Of a DNA stretch of 64,000 nt, positions 26,539 through 35,522 are shown piece by piece. Location: positions 62,001-126,000 of the forward strand of contig CAKUXP010000004.1 of NCBI GenBank assembly GCA_934700345.1. Reading direction: 5' to 3'. Under the pieces are notes generated by a model that did not search any database, had not been told where the DNA came from, and worked only from the letters and a program-made list of their open reading frames with translations. Made by a program: the position numbers and the translations under genes. The first letter of the stretch is position 1, and each line of letters starts with the position of its first letter. Origin of the DNA: an uncultured Fibrobacter sp. (GTDB lineage: Bacteria > Fibrobacterota > Fibrobacteria > Fibrobacterales > Fibrobacteraceae).

Positions 26539-27660
26539 TCATTCTTCCTGAAGCCGTAGGGGCATCAGCAGGAACATGCTGTCGATATCGGATCCGACCG
26601 GTTCGATAACACAGGCGCTGATGGGGCCGTTCATCTTGAGAACGACTTCGTCGCTCTGGCAAAGCTTGAGTACTTCAAGAAGATAGAGACCGTTAAACCC
26701 GATGCAGAAAACGCCTTCGCCTTCGTGCGAGACGGAAAGCGCTTCCGTCGAATCGCCGCCGACTCCCGGATCGTTGGCGGAAAGCTCCATCTGGTTTCCG
26801 TCTAGCTGAAGACGGATCATCCGCGTGCGGGCGTTCGCCATCGAAATGACCGTCGTAATCTTGTTAAAGAAATCCGTCCGGTTCACCTGGACAGAACGTT
26901 CGAACTTCACTGGTATAACCGCTTCATACTTCGGATACGGTCCTTCGATAAGCTTCGAAATAATCTGCACGCCTTCGCTTGCGAAAAGAACGTAGGTGTC
27001 CGAAATCCGGACCTCGATCGCAGCTTCGCCCGAGACGCTCTTCAGCGTATACTGGATCGCTTTCGGCGGAACGATCACGCCTTTTGCGAGCGTAGAATTT
27101 TCCAGTTCAATGAAAGCCTTGCCCAGGCGATGTCCGTCCGTCGCGACCATGACAAGCTTTCCGTCCTTCGCCTCCACATAGACACCGTTCAGGCTCATCC
27201 GCGTCTGGTCCGTCGAGACGGCAAAAAGAGTCTTGCCGGCGAGAAATTCCAGTTCGCTCTTGCCTAGCTGGAACGTTCCCCCGTCCTCCACGTTCGGAAG
27301 TGGCGGAAAATCGCTCACGTCAAATCCCGTAATCGAAGCCTTTCCTCGTTCACTCCAACGCACGGTCACCAGGTAATCGACCACTTCGATCGTCAGATTC
27401 ACGATTTTCGGGTCGATAAGGCTCTTCACCAGATCGAGAAGCTTCCGGGCGTTCACGACGACGGCTCCGTCGGATTCCCCCTGCACATCGAGCTTCACCC
27501 GGATTCCCAAGTCGAGGTCCGTTGCGCTGATTTCGAGTGCGTTTCCTTCGAGCCGGACGGCGAAGTTGTTCAGGACCTGGATCGTGGCCTTGTTCGGGAC
27601 CGCGCCGATGACCATGTTCAAGGCGTTCAAAAGTTTGGCTTTTTCGATTTGAAATTTCAT
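26539..27660 (-). CDS. dnaN: DNA polymerase III beta sliding clamp
   Basis: 373 residues, the normal length. M-K-F-Q-I-E-K-A-K-L-L-N-A-L start, then three clamp subdomains with recognisable pieces MVATDGHRLGKAF (end of domain II start) and a C-terminal FLLMPLRLQEE that keeps the M-P-x-R-L/P end forming part of the hydrophobic partner pocket. The ring tethers polymerase and other partners to DNA. It lies 12 bases downstream of a small membrane-protein gene on the same strand rather than beside dnaA/recF, and is convergent with the OLD gene. Confidence 0.95.
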   Translation of the reverse strand: MKFQIEKAKLLNALNMVIGAVPNKATIQVLNNFAVRLEGNALEISATDLDLGIRVKLDVQGESDGAVVVNARKLLDLVKSLIDPKIVNLTIEVVDYLVTVRWSERGKASITGFDVSDFPPLPNVEDGGTFQLGKSELEFLAGKTLFAVSTDQTRMSLNGVYVEAKDGKLVMVATDGHRLGKAFIELENSTLAKGVIVPPKAIQYTLKSVSGEAAIEVRISDTYVLFASEGVQIISKLIEGPYPKYEAVIPVKFERSVQVNRTDFFNKITTVISMANARTRMIRLQLDGNQMELSANDPGVGGDSTEALSVSHEGEGVFCIGFNGLYLLEVLKLCQSDEVVLKMNGPISACVIEPVGSDIDSMFLLMPLRLQEE

Positions 27661-27672
27661 CGGAATTCCCTG

Positions 27673-27819
27673 CTAGTTACGAGCCATAACAAAAGCGACC
27701 CATGCGATGACCACGATGGCGGCAAGAACGATGACACCCGCCGAACTCATGACGCTCTTCTTTTTCGGCGTAAAGTTCTTGGCGTTTTGCATGGCTTTTC
27801 GGCGTTCGCTACGACTCAT
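27673..27819 (-). CDS. Small single-span membrane protein
   Basis: 48 residues, too short for most gene finders. Basic N-terminal part (M-S-R-S-E-R-R-K-A-M ... TPKKKS), then one hydrophobic span (VIVLAAIVVIAWVAFVM) and a short MARN tail, so an inner-membrane protein with the N-terminus inside. A GGAGA sits just before the ATG. It is 12 bases upstream of dnaN on the same strand, likely cotranscribed. Function unknown. Confidence 0.65.
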   Translation of the reverse strand: MSRSERRKAMQNAKNFTPKKKSVMSSAGVIVLAAIVVIAWVAFVMARN

Positions 27820-27884
27820 AAAGATTCTCCATTGTTTTACGCACTAAAAACTATATTATTTTATGCGAGAAAAGGAAAAGACCC

Positions 27885-28157
27885 ATGACAGAAACCGTGT
27901 TAAACAGACTTAAAAGCGGCGCGCTGAATTGCGCATCGACGGTCCTCAACAGGATGAACATCGCAACGGAAGAGTCCCGGCTCAAGGCGAAGTACGAGGC
28001 CCTAGGCAGGCGGCTTCTCCCCGCCCTCGAAAACAACGCTCTCGATACGCTCAAGAACGATCCGGATGTCGTCGAACTGGTCGGTTCGATTTCCGAAATG
28101 CGCACAAGGCTGAACGCCCTGAAGAAACGCGCGAAGATGCGCCAGGGAAACCGTTGA
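27885..28157 (+). CDS. Small helical protein of unknown function
   Basis: 90 residues with AAGGA upstream of the ATG. Entirely helical and charged with a likely coiled coil (TEESRLKAKYEALGRRLL ... SEMRTRLNALKKRAK), no signal peptide. Its TGA overlaps the TTG start of the M23 peptidase gene (TTGA), so it is coupled to an envelope gene and may partner with it. I do not recognise a family. Confidence 0.6.
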   Translation: MTETVLNRLKSGALNCASTVLNRMNIATEESRLKAKYEALGRRLLPALENNALDTLKNDPDVVELVGSISEMRTRLNALKKRAKMRQGNR

Positions 28158-28978
28158 AAAAGCTGAACCTGCATCTTTTCTACGAAAAGACCGGCAAGTC
28201 GAAATCGTATCGGATTTCGCTGAAAAAGCCCATTTTCTGGATTCTCGGCGCGATAGTCGCCGCTTTCGGATTTTTCCTGTTCTCCCCGTTCGAAATCATT
28301 CACAAGTTGAGCGATGGAACAATCCTCGACCTGCGGGCGCAAAACAGGGAAATCCGGGAAAACATGAACAGGCTGAGAGCGGACAACGACAGCGCAGAAC
28401 TCTACCTGCAGCGCACCGAAGCCTTGCAGGACAGCGTCTATAAAATCGGCGGGATTCCGATCACGGCGGAAGTAAACGATTCCATCCAGAAGAAGGAGCG
28501 GACGGAAGCCCTTTTCCAGACCTATCGAACCTATTCCCACTTCCGCGACTCCCTTTTATCGAAGCCATCCCTCGCCGAGGCCATTCCCGTACTGCATCCG
28601 CTCAAGCGGCACCACATCATCACGAACCGTTTCGGAATGCTCTTCGACCATTTTACCGACCAGAACCTTCCGCACCGCGGCGTGGACTTCTTTGCCGATG
28701 AAGGCGATTCGGTCATTGCGACAGGAGCAGGAACCGTCGTCGAAGTCCGCACGCACCGGGGCTTCGGGCTGTCCGTCAAGATCCAGCACACGGAAAAAGT
28801 CCGCACCTTTTACGCCCACCTCGAAAGGGCCCTGGTCAAGCAGGGAGAACGTGTAAAACGCGGGACACCGATTGCGACCGTGGGACGTTCCGGACGCACG
28901 GCGGGAAGCGGGCTGCATTACGAAATCCGCATCGACGGCGAACCGGTAAACCCCGAAGACTACTTTATCGTCCCGTGA
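28154..28978 (+). CDS. Membrane-anchored M23 (LytM-like) peptidase
   Basis: 274 residues from a TTG that overlaps the previous stop; AGGGAAA lies at Shine-Dalgarno distance and the frame upstream of it is only a shadow of the neighbouring gene. Cytosolic basic tail, one membrane span (PIFWILGAIVAAFGFFLF), a coiled-coil stretch (DLRAQNREIRENMNRLRAD), then an M23 domain. Zinc motif HRGVDF and YAHL are present, but the usual H-L-H reads G-L-H in AGSGLHYEI, so the zinc His is kept and the second catalytic His may be missing. Coiled coil plus LytM domain recalls EnvC/NlpD-like activators of amidases rather than a hydrolase. Confidence 0.82.
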   Translation: MKKLNLHLFYEKTGKSKSYRISLKKPIFWILGAIVAAFGFFLFSPFEIIHKLSDGTILDLRAQNREIRENMNRLRADNDSAELYLQRTEALQDSVYKIGGIPITAEVNDSIQKKERTEALFQTYRTYSHFRDSLLSKPSLAEAIPVLHPLKRHHIITNRFGMLFDHFTDQNLPHRGVDFFADEGDSVIATGAGTVVEVRTHRGFGLSVKIQHTEKVRTFYAHLERALVKQGERVKRGTPIATVGRSGRTAGSGLHYEIRIDGEPVNPEDYFIVP

Positions 28979-28984
28979 GGAACT

Positions 28985-29941
28985 ATGGACACGCGGCCCT
29001 TTGAACAAAACGTTATCGCCATGGTCTGGGATTTCGACAAGACGCTCATCAGCGGCTACATGCAGGAACCCCTCTTTCGAAAGTATCATCTCGACGGAGC
29101 ACAGTTTTGGAAAGAGGTCAATGCGCTTCCCGGCTACTACGCAAAGGCAGGCATCCACGTAAACACCGACACGTCATACCTCAACCACATTCTGACATAC
29201 GTCAAGGCGGGCAAGCTAAAAGGGCTTTCCAACCGGATTCTTCGCGAGTGCGGCAAGGAACTTGAATTTTACCCGGGCATTCCGGATTTTTTCATGAAAA
29301 TAAGGCACCTCGTGGAAAGCGACCCGAAATTTCTCGCCGCGGGAATCAGGCTCGAACATTACGTTGTGAGCACCGGCTTTGCGGAAACGATCCGCGGAAG
29401 CGCCGTTGCGCCTTACCTCGACGGAATCTTCGGTTGCGAATTTATCGAAGAACCAGCCGGCCCGGGATTTTCCGCTTCCGAGACTCCGAAAACCGGCGAA
29501 ATTTCCCAGATAGCCTGCGCGCTCGACAACACGTCCAAGACGCGCTACCTCTTTGAAATCAACAAGGGTTCTAACAAGTTTCCCGAAACAATCGACGTAA
29601 ACTCCCAAATCGACCGAAAGAATCGGCGAATTCCTTTCGAGAACATGATTTACATCGCGGACGGGCCTTCCGACGTTCCCGCATTCAGCATCTTGAACCA
29701 GTCGGGCGGAACCACCTACGCCATCTATCCATCGGGAGACCGCAAGGCGATGCGGCAGGTCGATGGGCTGCGCCGCGACCATCGGATCCAGATGTTCGGA
29801 GAAGCGGATTACAGGGAAGATTCCATGACGTGGATGTGGCTCTCGGAACAGGTCGTCCGAATCGCCGAGACTATTGCGCAACGGCAGCACCAGAATATCC
29901 GCAACAGCGCTTCGCTTCCGCCGCGGCACCTGAACGGGTAA
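28985..29941 (+). CDS. HAD-family phosphatase
   Basis: 318 residues, 6 bases after the peptidase gene. HAD motif I VWDFDKTLI near 14-22 with the Asp nucleophile and acid/base Asp, motif II VVSTGF near 128, and motif IV YIADGPSDVPAF near 223-234. A helical cap lies between motifs I and II, as in phosphoserine-phosphatase-like members. No signal peptide, so cytosolic. The substrate cannot be deduced; conserved gene order in relatives would help. Confidence 0.8.
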   Translation: MDTRPFEQNVIAMVWDFDKTLISGYMQEPLFRKYHLDGAQFWKEVNALPGYYAKAGIHVNTDTSYLNHILTYVKAGKLKGLSNRILRECGKELEFYPGIPDFFMKIRHLVESDPKFLAAGIRLEHYVVSTGFAETIRGSAVAPYLDGIFGCEFIEEPAGPGFSASETPKTGEISQIACALDNTSKTRYLFEINKGSNKFPETIDVNSQIDRKNRRIPFENMIYIADGPSDVPAFSILNQSGGTTYAIYPSGDRKAMRQVDGLRRDHRIQMFGEADYREDSMTWMWLSEQVVRIAETIAQRQHQNIRNSASLPPRHLNG

Positions 29942-30031
29942 ACCTCTCCCATAATTTTCTAACATTTACCGCAAACCGTCAAGCCGCCGAACGGGCGACA
30001 GAAATAAAATTCCAACAAGGCGAAGATTCCT

Positions 30032-31765
30032 ATGGCAGAATTTCCCGAAAAGAAAGACAACCTGGTCATCGAAAACATCCAGCCTTCCGTTGATGCGAAC
30101 CGTTTCGCCATCAAGCGCGAACCCGGCGACACCGTGAAAATCACCGCGGACATTTTCCGCCACAGCCACGAAAAATACGATGCAGCGATTCTCTACAAGC
30201 TCCGCTCCGAAAAGCGCTTCCGCAAGGCTCCGATGCATTTCGTCGATAACGATATGTGGGCGGGTGAATTTACCGTAAACAGCATCGGCTATTACGATTA
30301 CAAGGTCATCGCGTGGACGATCGACCCCAAGGACACCCCGACCGAAAGCCCGCTCATGGAACTCCGCGTCGATCCGGTCTATGCCCGCACGGGAACCTGG
30401 TACGAGATGTGGCCGAAAAGCCAGGGCAAGGATCCGAAAAAAAGCGCGACGTTCAAGGACTGCGAAGCCCGCCTCGACTATATCGCCGACATGGGATTTG
30501 ACACAATCTACCTGGTTCCGATTCATCCGATTGGCGTCACCAACCGCAAAGGCGCAAACAACGCGCTCCACGCCAAGACGGACAAGAACGGAAAGCCTCT
30601 CGAACCGGGCTGCCCATACGCTGTTGGGAACAAGTTCGGCGGACACTTCGCCGTCGATCCCGAACTCGGCACGCTGAAGGATTTCGAACATTTCGCCAAG
30701 GCTGCTCGTGCTAAGGGATTGAGGCTCGCGCTCGACATTGCGCTCAACTGCAGCCCGGACCATCCGTACGCGAAGAAGCACCCGGAATGGTTCTACCACG
30801 AGCCGGACGGAACGATCAAGTTTGCCGAAAATCCGCCGAAGAAGTACGAGGACATCTACCCGTTCGATTACTACAACAAGAATTTCAAGGCTCTCTGGAA
30901 GGAAATCCGCGACATCATCCTCTTCTGGGCAGACAAGGGAATCGAAATTTTCCGCATCGACAACCCGCACACGAAACCTTTCCCGTTCTGGGAATGGCTC
31001 ATCCGCGAAATCAAGGAAGTCCGTCCGGAACTTGTGTTCCTCGCCGAGGCGTTCACCCGTCCCAAGATGATGCACCGCCTCGCGAAGGAAGGCTTCGACA
31101 TGAGCTACACCTACTTCGCCTGGCGCGAACAGAAATGGGAATTCGAGCAATACTTCAAGGAACTCACCCAGACAAACGCGAAGGAATACATGCGCGGCAT
31201 CCTCTTCCCGACGACGCCCGACATTTTCCCGAAATATCTGGCGAACCAGGGCCCGGCGCAGTTCCGGCAACGCTATTTTCTTGCGGGAACGCTTTCGAGC
31301 CTCACCGGCATGTACAACGGTTACGAGCTTTGCGAAAACATCCCGTCGCCAGTCAAGGAAGAACTTCTCGACAGCGAAAAATACCAGTACAAGGTCCATG
31401 ACTGGGATTCGCCCGTAAATATCCGGGAATTCGTGCGTCGCGTAAACAATGCGAAGAACGACCACCCCGCGCTCCAGGAATACGACAATCTGGAATTTCA
31501 CGATGCGGACAATTCCAACCTGATGGTCTATTCCAAGAAAAAAGGCGACGACGTAATTCTTTGCGTCGCGAACATGGACATGCATAACGTCCAGGAAGGA
31601 ACGATTGCGCTCGACATGGGAAAGCTCGGTCTCGAAAACGACGCGTTCTTCTTTGTCAAGGATCTGATTACCGACGAATCCTACGTTTGGCGCGGTTCGC
31701 ACAACTTCGTGCGTCTCGATCCGAACAAGGCGCCTGGTCATCTTCTCGTCGTCAGGAAGCTTTAA
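30032..31765 (+). CDS. glgE: GH13 maltosyltransferase GlgE
   Basis: 577 residues, somewhat shorter than the about 660 of actinobacterial GlgE. N-terminal beta domain, then a GH13_3 barrel: DTIYLVPIHPIGVTNRKG, ALDIALNCSPDHPY, nucleophile Asp in IFRIDNPHTKPFPFWEW, acid/base Glu in VFLAEAFTRP, and FPTTPDIFPKYL. GlgE moves maltose from maltose-1-phosphate onto alpha-1,4-glucan, part of the trehalose-to-glycogen route or of TreS-free versions fed by GlgM. No TreS, Pep2 or GlgM gene is next to it in this window. Cytosolic. Confidence 0.88.
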   Translation: MAEFPEKKDNLVIENIQPSVDANRFAIKREPGDTVKITADIFRHSHEKYDAAILYKLRSEKRFRKAPMHFVDNDMWAGEFTVNSIGYYDYKVIAWTIDPKDTPTESPLMELRVDPVYARTGTWYEMWPKSQGKDPKKSATFKDCEARLDYIADMGFDTIYLVPIHPIGVTNRKGANNALHAKTDKNGKPLEPGCPYAVGNKFGGHFAVDPELGTLKDFEHFAKAARAKGLRLALDIALNCSPDHPYAKKHPEWFYHEPDGTIKFAENPPKKYEDIYPFDYYNKNFKALWKEIRDIILFWADKGIEIFRIDNPHTKPFPFWEWLIREIKEVRPELVFLAEAFTRPKMMHRLAKEGFDMSYTYFAWREQKWEFEQYFKELTQTNAKEYMRGILFPTTPDIFPKYLANQGPAQFRQRYFLAGTLSSLTGMYNGYELCENIPSPVKEELLDSEKYQYKVHDWDSPVNIREFVRRVNNAKNDHPALQEYDNLEFHDADNSNLMVYSKKKGDDVILCVANMDMHNVQEGTIALDMGKLGLENDAFFFVKDLITDESYVWRGSHNFVRLDPNKAPGHLLVVRKL

Positions 31766-31816
31766 AAAGTTCGCAACCGGTTTTAGGCCGTGCGCATCTA
31801 AGGTGGGAAGGCTTCC

Positions 31817-32581
31817 ATGAACGATCCGATTCTTTCCATCCGCCACTTGCGACGCGAATTCAAAATGGGCGACGAAACGGTCCACGCGCTCCGCAGCGTA
31901 AGCTTTGACGTGCATCCGGGCGAGTTCGTCACCATCATGGGGACGAGCGGCTCCGGCAAGAGCACAATGCTGAACATTTTGGGCTGTATGGACAAGCCCA
32001 CATCCGGCGAATATATTCTCGACGGCGAACACATCGAAAAGATGAAGCCCGATGCGCTGGCGAACATTCGCAGTCGCAAGCTCGGATTCGTCTTCCAGAG
32101 CTACAACCTGCTCGCCCGAACCTCGGCAATCGAAAATGTAGAACTTCCCCTTCTGTACAATTCGAAAATTTCTTCGAAAGAACGGCGGGAACGCGCGCTC
32201 AAGGCGCTTGAACGGGTCGGACTTCAAGGTCGTTTGAACCATCTGCCGAACCAGCTTTCTGGCGGGCAGCAGCAGCGCGTGGCCATTGCGCGTGCTCTTG
32301 TGAACGATCCGGTCATCATTCTCGCCGACGAGGCGACGGGAAACCTCGACACGCGAACCAGCTACGAAATTATGGAAATTTTCCAGGAGCTGAATTCCCG
32401 CGGAAAGACGATTGTGTTCGTCACCCACGAACCGGATATCGCGACATTTTCCAGCCGCACGATACTTCTCCGCGACGGTCAAATCAGGCGCGACACGAAA
32501 AACGAAAACATCCAGAATGCGCACGAAGCGTTCCTCGCGCTTCCGCCGCCCGAGACTTTCGACGACGAGGCTTCCGCATGA
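31817..32581 (+). CDS. MacB/LolD-type ABC transporter ATPase
   Basis: 254 residues. Walker A GTSGSGKSTML near 43-53, signature LSGGQQQRVAIARAL near 150, Walker B VIILADEATGNLD, and the H-loop FVTHEPD. It powers the adjacent FtsX-type permease; such pairs work as mechanotransmitters in efflux or lipoprotein release rather than as classical channels. Its TGA overlaps the permease ATG (ATGA). No MacA-like adaptor or TolC-like gene is adjacent. Confidence 0.92.
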   Translation: MNDPILSIRHLRREFKMGDETVHALRSVSFDVHPGEFVTIMGTSGSGKSTMLNILGCMDKPTSGEYILDGEHIEKMKPDALANIRSRKLGFVFQSYNLLARTSAIENVELPLLYNSKISSKERRERALKALERVGLQGRLNHLPNQLSGGQQQRVAIARALVNDPVIILADEATGNLDTRTSYEIMEIFQELNSRGKTIVFVTHEPDIATFSSRTILLRDGQIRRDTKNENIQNAHEAFLALPPPETFDDEASA

Positions 32582-33792
32582 GTCCGGTTACTTTGTTTAA
32601 AATCGCGTTCCGGGCTCTTCTCCGAAACAGGATGCGGACATTTCTTTCCGTGCTCGGAATTGTCATCGGTGTCGCAGCGGTCATCACGATGGTCGCCATG
32701 GGCGAAGGTTCCAAGCAATCCATCAAGCAGAAGATCACGGCGATGGGTACAAACGCGATAACCATCATGCCGAACGTTTCCAGAAAAGGCGGCGTCCAGC
32801 TCGACGCGAGTTCTTCCACGCAGACGCTCGAAGAGGCGGACGTTGTCGCCCTTCGCGAAAAGGCGCGTTACATCAACGGTGTTTCCCCGGTCGTCTCCGC
32901 TTCCGGGCAGGCGATTGTCGGAAACAAGAACGAAGCGGTCTCCCTCACGGGCGTAAGCGCCGACTATCTCAAAATCCGGAACTACGAAATCGATAAAGGC
33001 GTCATGTTCGACGACAAGACGGATCGCATGGCAAAAGTCTGCGTCATCGGGCAGACGGTCGTCTCGACGCTTTTTCCGGACACGGACCCCATCGGAAAAA
33101 CGCTCCGCTACAAGAACATTCCGCTCAAGGTCATCGGCACGCTCAAGGCGAAAGGCACGAGCGATTTCGGGCAGGACCAGGACGAAGTAATCCTCACGCC
33201 CTACCAGACGGTGATGAAACGCTTCAACGCGACGACGGACATCCGGACCATCTACGCCAATTCCATCGGGGAAGGCTACGCGGCAAAGGCGAGCGAGGAA
33301 ATTCTCCAGATTCTCAAGGAACGCCGTTCGTGGAAAGGCGAATCGGAACCGTTCCGCGTCCGCACCCAGGAAGAAATGATCGAGATGATCACGAGCACAT
33401 CGGACCTGCTGTCGCTTGTCCTCACGGCGATTGCCGGGATAAGCCTGCTCGTCGGCGGCATCGGCATCATGAACATCATGTATGTTTCCGTCACCGAGCG
33501 CACGCGGGAAATCGGGCTGCGGATGGCCATCGGGGCGAAAGGCCACGACGTCCTGCTCCAATTTCTCTTCGAATCGGTCATGATCAGCCTGCTCGGCGGT
33601 ATCCTCGGAATTCTTCTGGGCGTTCTTTCGACGACAGCCGTCAAGGCGGCTTTAAATTGGCCGATGAGCATCACCGCGGCGAGCGTCGTCGCAAGCTTTG
33701 GCGTATGCTTTGCCACGGGCGTTTTCTTCGGCTGGTATCCGGCGAGAAAAGCCTCTCGGCTCGACCCCATCGAAGCGTTGCGGTTTGAATAG
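32578..33792 (+). CDS. MacB-type ABC transporter permease
   Basis: 404 residues. MacB/FtsX topology: one span near residues 18-40 (FLSVLGIVIGVAAVITMVAMGEGSKQ in part), a large periplasmic domain of about 220 residues, then three C-terminal spans beginning at LLSLVLTAIAGISLLVGGIGIMN. The motif TERTREIGLRMAIGAKGHDVLLQF after the second span is the coupling helix contacting the ATPase. Ends ARKASRLDPIEALRFE as is usual. The substrate is unknown. Confidence 0.92.
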   Translation: MSPVTLFKIAFRALLRNRMRTFLSVLGIVIGVAAVITMVAMGEGSKQSIKQKITAMGTNAITIMPNVSRKGGVQLDASSSTQTLEEADVVALREKARYINGVSPVVSASGQAIVGNKNEAVSLTGVSADYLKIRNYEIDKGVMFDDKTDRMAKVCVIGQTVVSTLFPDTDPIGKTLRYKNIPLKVIGTLKAKGTSDFGQDQDEVILTPYQTVMKRFNATTDIRTIYANSIGEGYAAKASEEILQILKERRSWKGESEPFRVRTQEEMIEMITSTSDLLSLVLTAIAGISLLVGGIGIMNIMYVSVTERTREIGLRMAIGAKGHDVLLQFLFESVMISLLGGILGILLGVLSTTAVKAALNWPMSITAASVVASFGVCFATGVFFGWYPARKASRLDPIEALRFE

Positions 33793-34289
33793 ACGGTTTT
33801 TGGGGGGCGACCAATCTTTTTCGCCAAAATTTTATAGATTGTCTTCATCGTCTGTGGGATGACTCATCCGGCAGATGACCAGTTTGGTTTTATGTTTTTG
33901 CCTATTCTCAAGTCCTAGAAAACGACCAACTTTTGGTACCCGGAGAATGCGCAGAATGCCCACGCAATCCAGCGTGGACCGTTTGTGCTTATCGGGTGTC
34001 GGGCTTCTTGGTCGTTGCCTTAGGACTGATAAGTCTTTCGGCTCCGCGCTTTTTTGTTGCCAAAAGAATTTATCAGGGGAATATTCAAAAACTTTCCGTT
34101 TTTGCTCCCGTTCTTGAGTCCTAAAAAACGACCATTTTTCAGACACACCAAGAACAAGGGCAGATGGGGCGCATCCTTTAGGGATGTGTCCTATTTGAAC
34201 TTACTGCGTGCAGACACCTTTTCGGTGTTCAGGAACAGAAGTGAAAACATCGCGTTTCATTCAACTGTTCTTTTGAACACAGGCAAAAG
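33793..34289. other. Long intergenic stretch without a supported gene
   Basis: Only short, unconvincing frames are present. The stretch carries three copies of an 18-19-base motif (next entry) and marks the left border of the restriction-modification cassette, where base composition shifts to AT-rich. Confidence 0.6.
33911..34134. repeat. 18-bp motif in three copies, plus-minus-plus
   Basis: agtcctagaaaacgacca at 33911-33928, the same motif inverted with a one-base insertion at 34009-34027 (tggtcgttgccttaggact), and agtcctaaaaaacgacca at 34117-34134. The middle copy can pair with either outer copy, giving two alternative stem-loops with about 80-90-base loops. Function unknown. Confidence 0.7.
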
Positions 34290-35519
34290 ATGTCTTCCCG
34301 GCACTCAAAATTTTTAAATGTCATATCCCTGTTTTCTGGATGCGGCGGATTGGATCTCGGATTTGAAGGGAATTTTTCCGTGTTGAAAAAATCCGTCAAT
34401 CTGAATCTGCATCCCGACTGGATCGAATGCGATGTCGATAAATTTCGTTACCTGTTAAAAAGTACGCGATTCCAGACCGTTTTTGCAAACGATATTTTAA
34501 AATGCGCGAAGAATGCGTGGACGCATTTTTTCCGACCAAGGAGAGATATTGCGGGTGTTTATCATTTGGAGTCTATCGTTGATTTGGTAAAAAAAGCGAA
34601 AAGCGGGGAGTTTACATTTCCCAAAGATATTTCCCTTGTTACCGGTGGATTTCCATGCCAAGACTTCTCTGTCGCAGGAAAACGGCTTGGATTCGATTCA
34701 GCGAAAAATCATGACGGAACCCATGCAAATCATAAAAGGGAAGAATCTCGCGGTTCTCTTTACTTATGGATGAAACAAGTCATTGAAATCGTCAAGCCAA
34801 AAATGTTCATTGCCGAAAATGTCAAAGGGCTGGTTTCTTTAGGCAAAGCGAAACAAATCATCGAAAACGATTTTCGTCATATCGGTAAAGGCTACCTAGT
34901 TGTTGATGCCAATGTTTTAAAAGCCTGGGAATACGGCGTTCCGCAAAATCGGGAACGCGTCGTTTTTATCGGAATTTCACGAGAACATGCTGACGAGAAA
35001 ATCATCAAGGATATTGAAACAAATGGAACTAATTCAAAATATTACCCCTATCCTAAAAAAACGCATGGTAAAAATTTAAAACCCTTCGTCACTTGTCAAG
35101 ACGCTTTTTCCTTTTTAGATGAACCCGATTTTTCCAATGATCCCAGCCAGCGCAGTTATTCCAAGGCAAAGTATTACGGGAAAATGCAAGGCAGCACAGA
35201 GATAAATCTTGGCGGCATTGCGCCGACGATTCGAAGCGAGCATCATGGAAATATTGAATTTCGAAGATTGAGCAAGGAACATGGCGGGACACATGACAAC
35301 GAACTTCTCGCCGGTTATAAAGAGCGACGGCTTTCCGTTCGCGAATGCGCCAGAATACAAACCTTCCCGGATGATTATGAATTCGTATTTAAGGATGAAT
35401 CAATAAAAGTCAACTCTTCGGAAGCCTATAAAATCATAGGAAACGCTGTTCCGCCGCTTTTAGGCTATGCCATCGCAAAACGCTTGGAAGAAATCTGGGC
35501 GCCTCTTTTTGGAGAATAA
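34290..35519 (+). CDS. C5 cytosine DNA methyltransferase of a type II system
   Basis: 409 residues. Motif I LFSGCGGLDLGF near 14-25, catalytic motif IV GGFPCQDFSVAG near 118-129 with the Cys nucleophile, motif VI IAENVKGL, motif VIII QNRERVVFIG, and motif X GNAVPPLLGYAIAKRL at the end. The recognition domain between VIII and X is short. Methylates cytosine to protect the host from the endonuclease encoded three bases downstream. AT-rich compared with its flanks, so probably acquired. The target sequence cannot be told. Confidence 0.93.
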   Translation: MSSRHSKFLNVISLFSGCGGLDLGFEGNFSVLKKSVNLNLHPDWIECDVDKFRYLLKSTRFQTVFANDILKCAKNAWTHFFRPRRDIAGVYHLESIVDLVKKAKSGEFTFPKDISLVTGGFPCQDFSVAGKRLGFDSAKNHDGTHANHKREESRGSLYLWMKQVIEIVKPKMFIAENVKGLVSLGKAKQIIENDFRHIGKGYLVVDANVLKAWEYGVPQNRERVVFIGISREHADEKIIKDIETNGTNSKYYPYPKKTHGKNLKPFVTCQDAFSFLDEPDFSNDPSQRSYSKAKYYGKMQGSTEINLGGIAPTIRSEHHGNIEFRRLSKEHGGTHDNELLAGYKERRLSVRECARIQTFPDDYEFVFKDESIKVNSSEAYKIIGNAVPPLLGYAIAKRLEEIWAPLFGE

Positions 35520-35522
35520 AAA

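Noticed and set aside
29966..32524. 852-codon open frame on the minus strand
   Set aside because: It lies exactly opposite glgE and the ABC ATPase gene, both with complete family motifs, and its translation has no recognisable domain; it is a high-GC antisense shadow.
32479..33561. 360-codon open frame on the minus strand
   Set aside because: Antisense to the MacB-type permease, without motif or ribosome-binding site.
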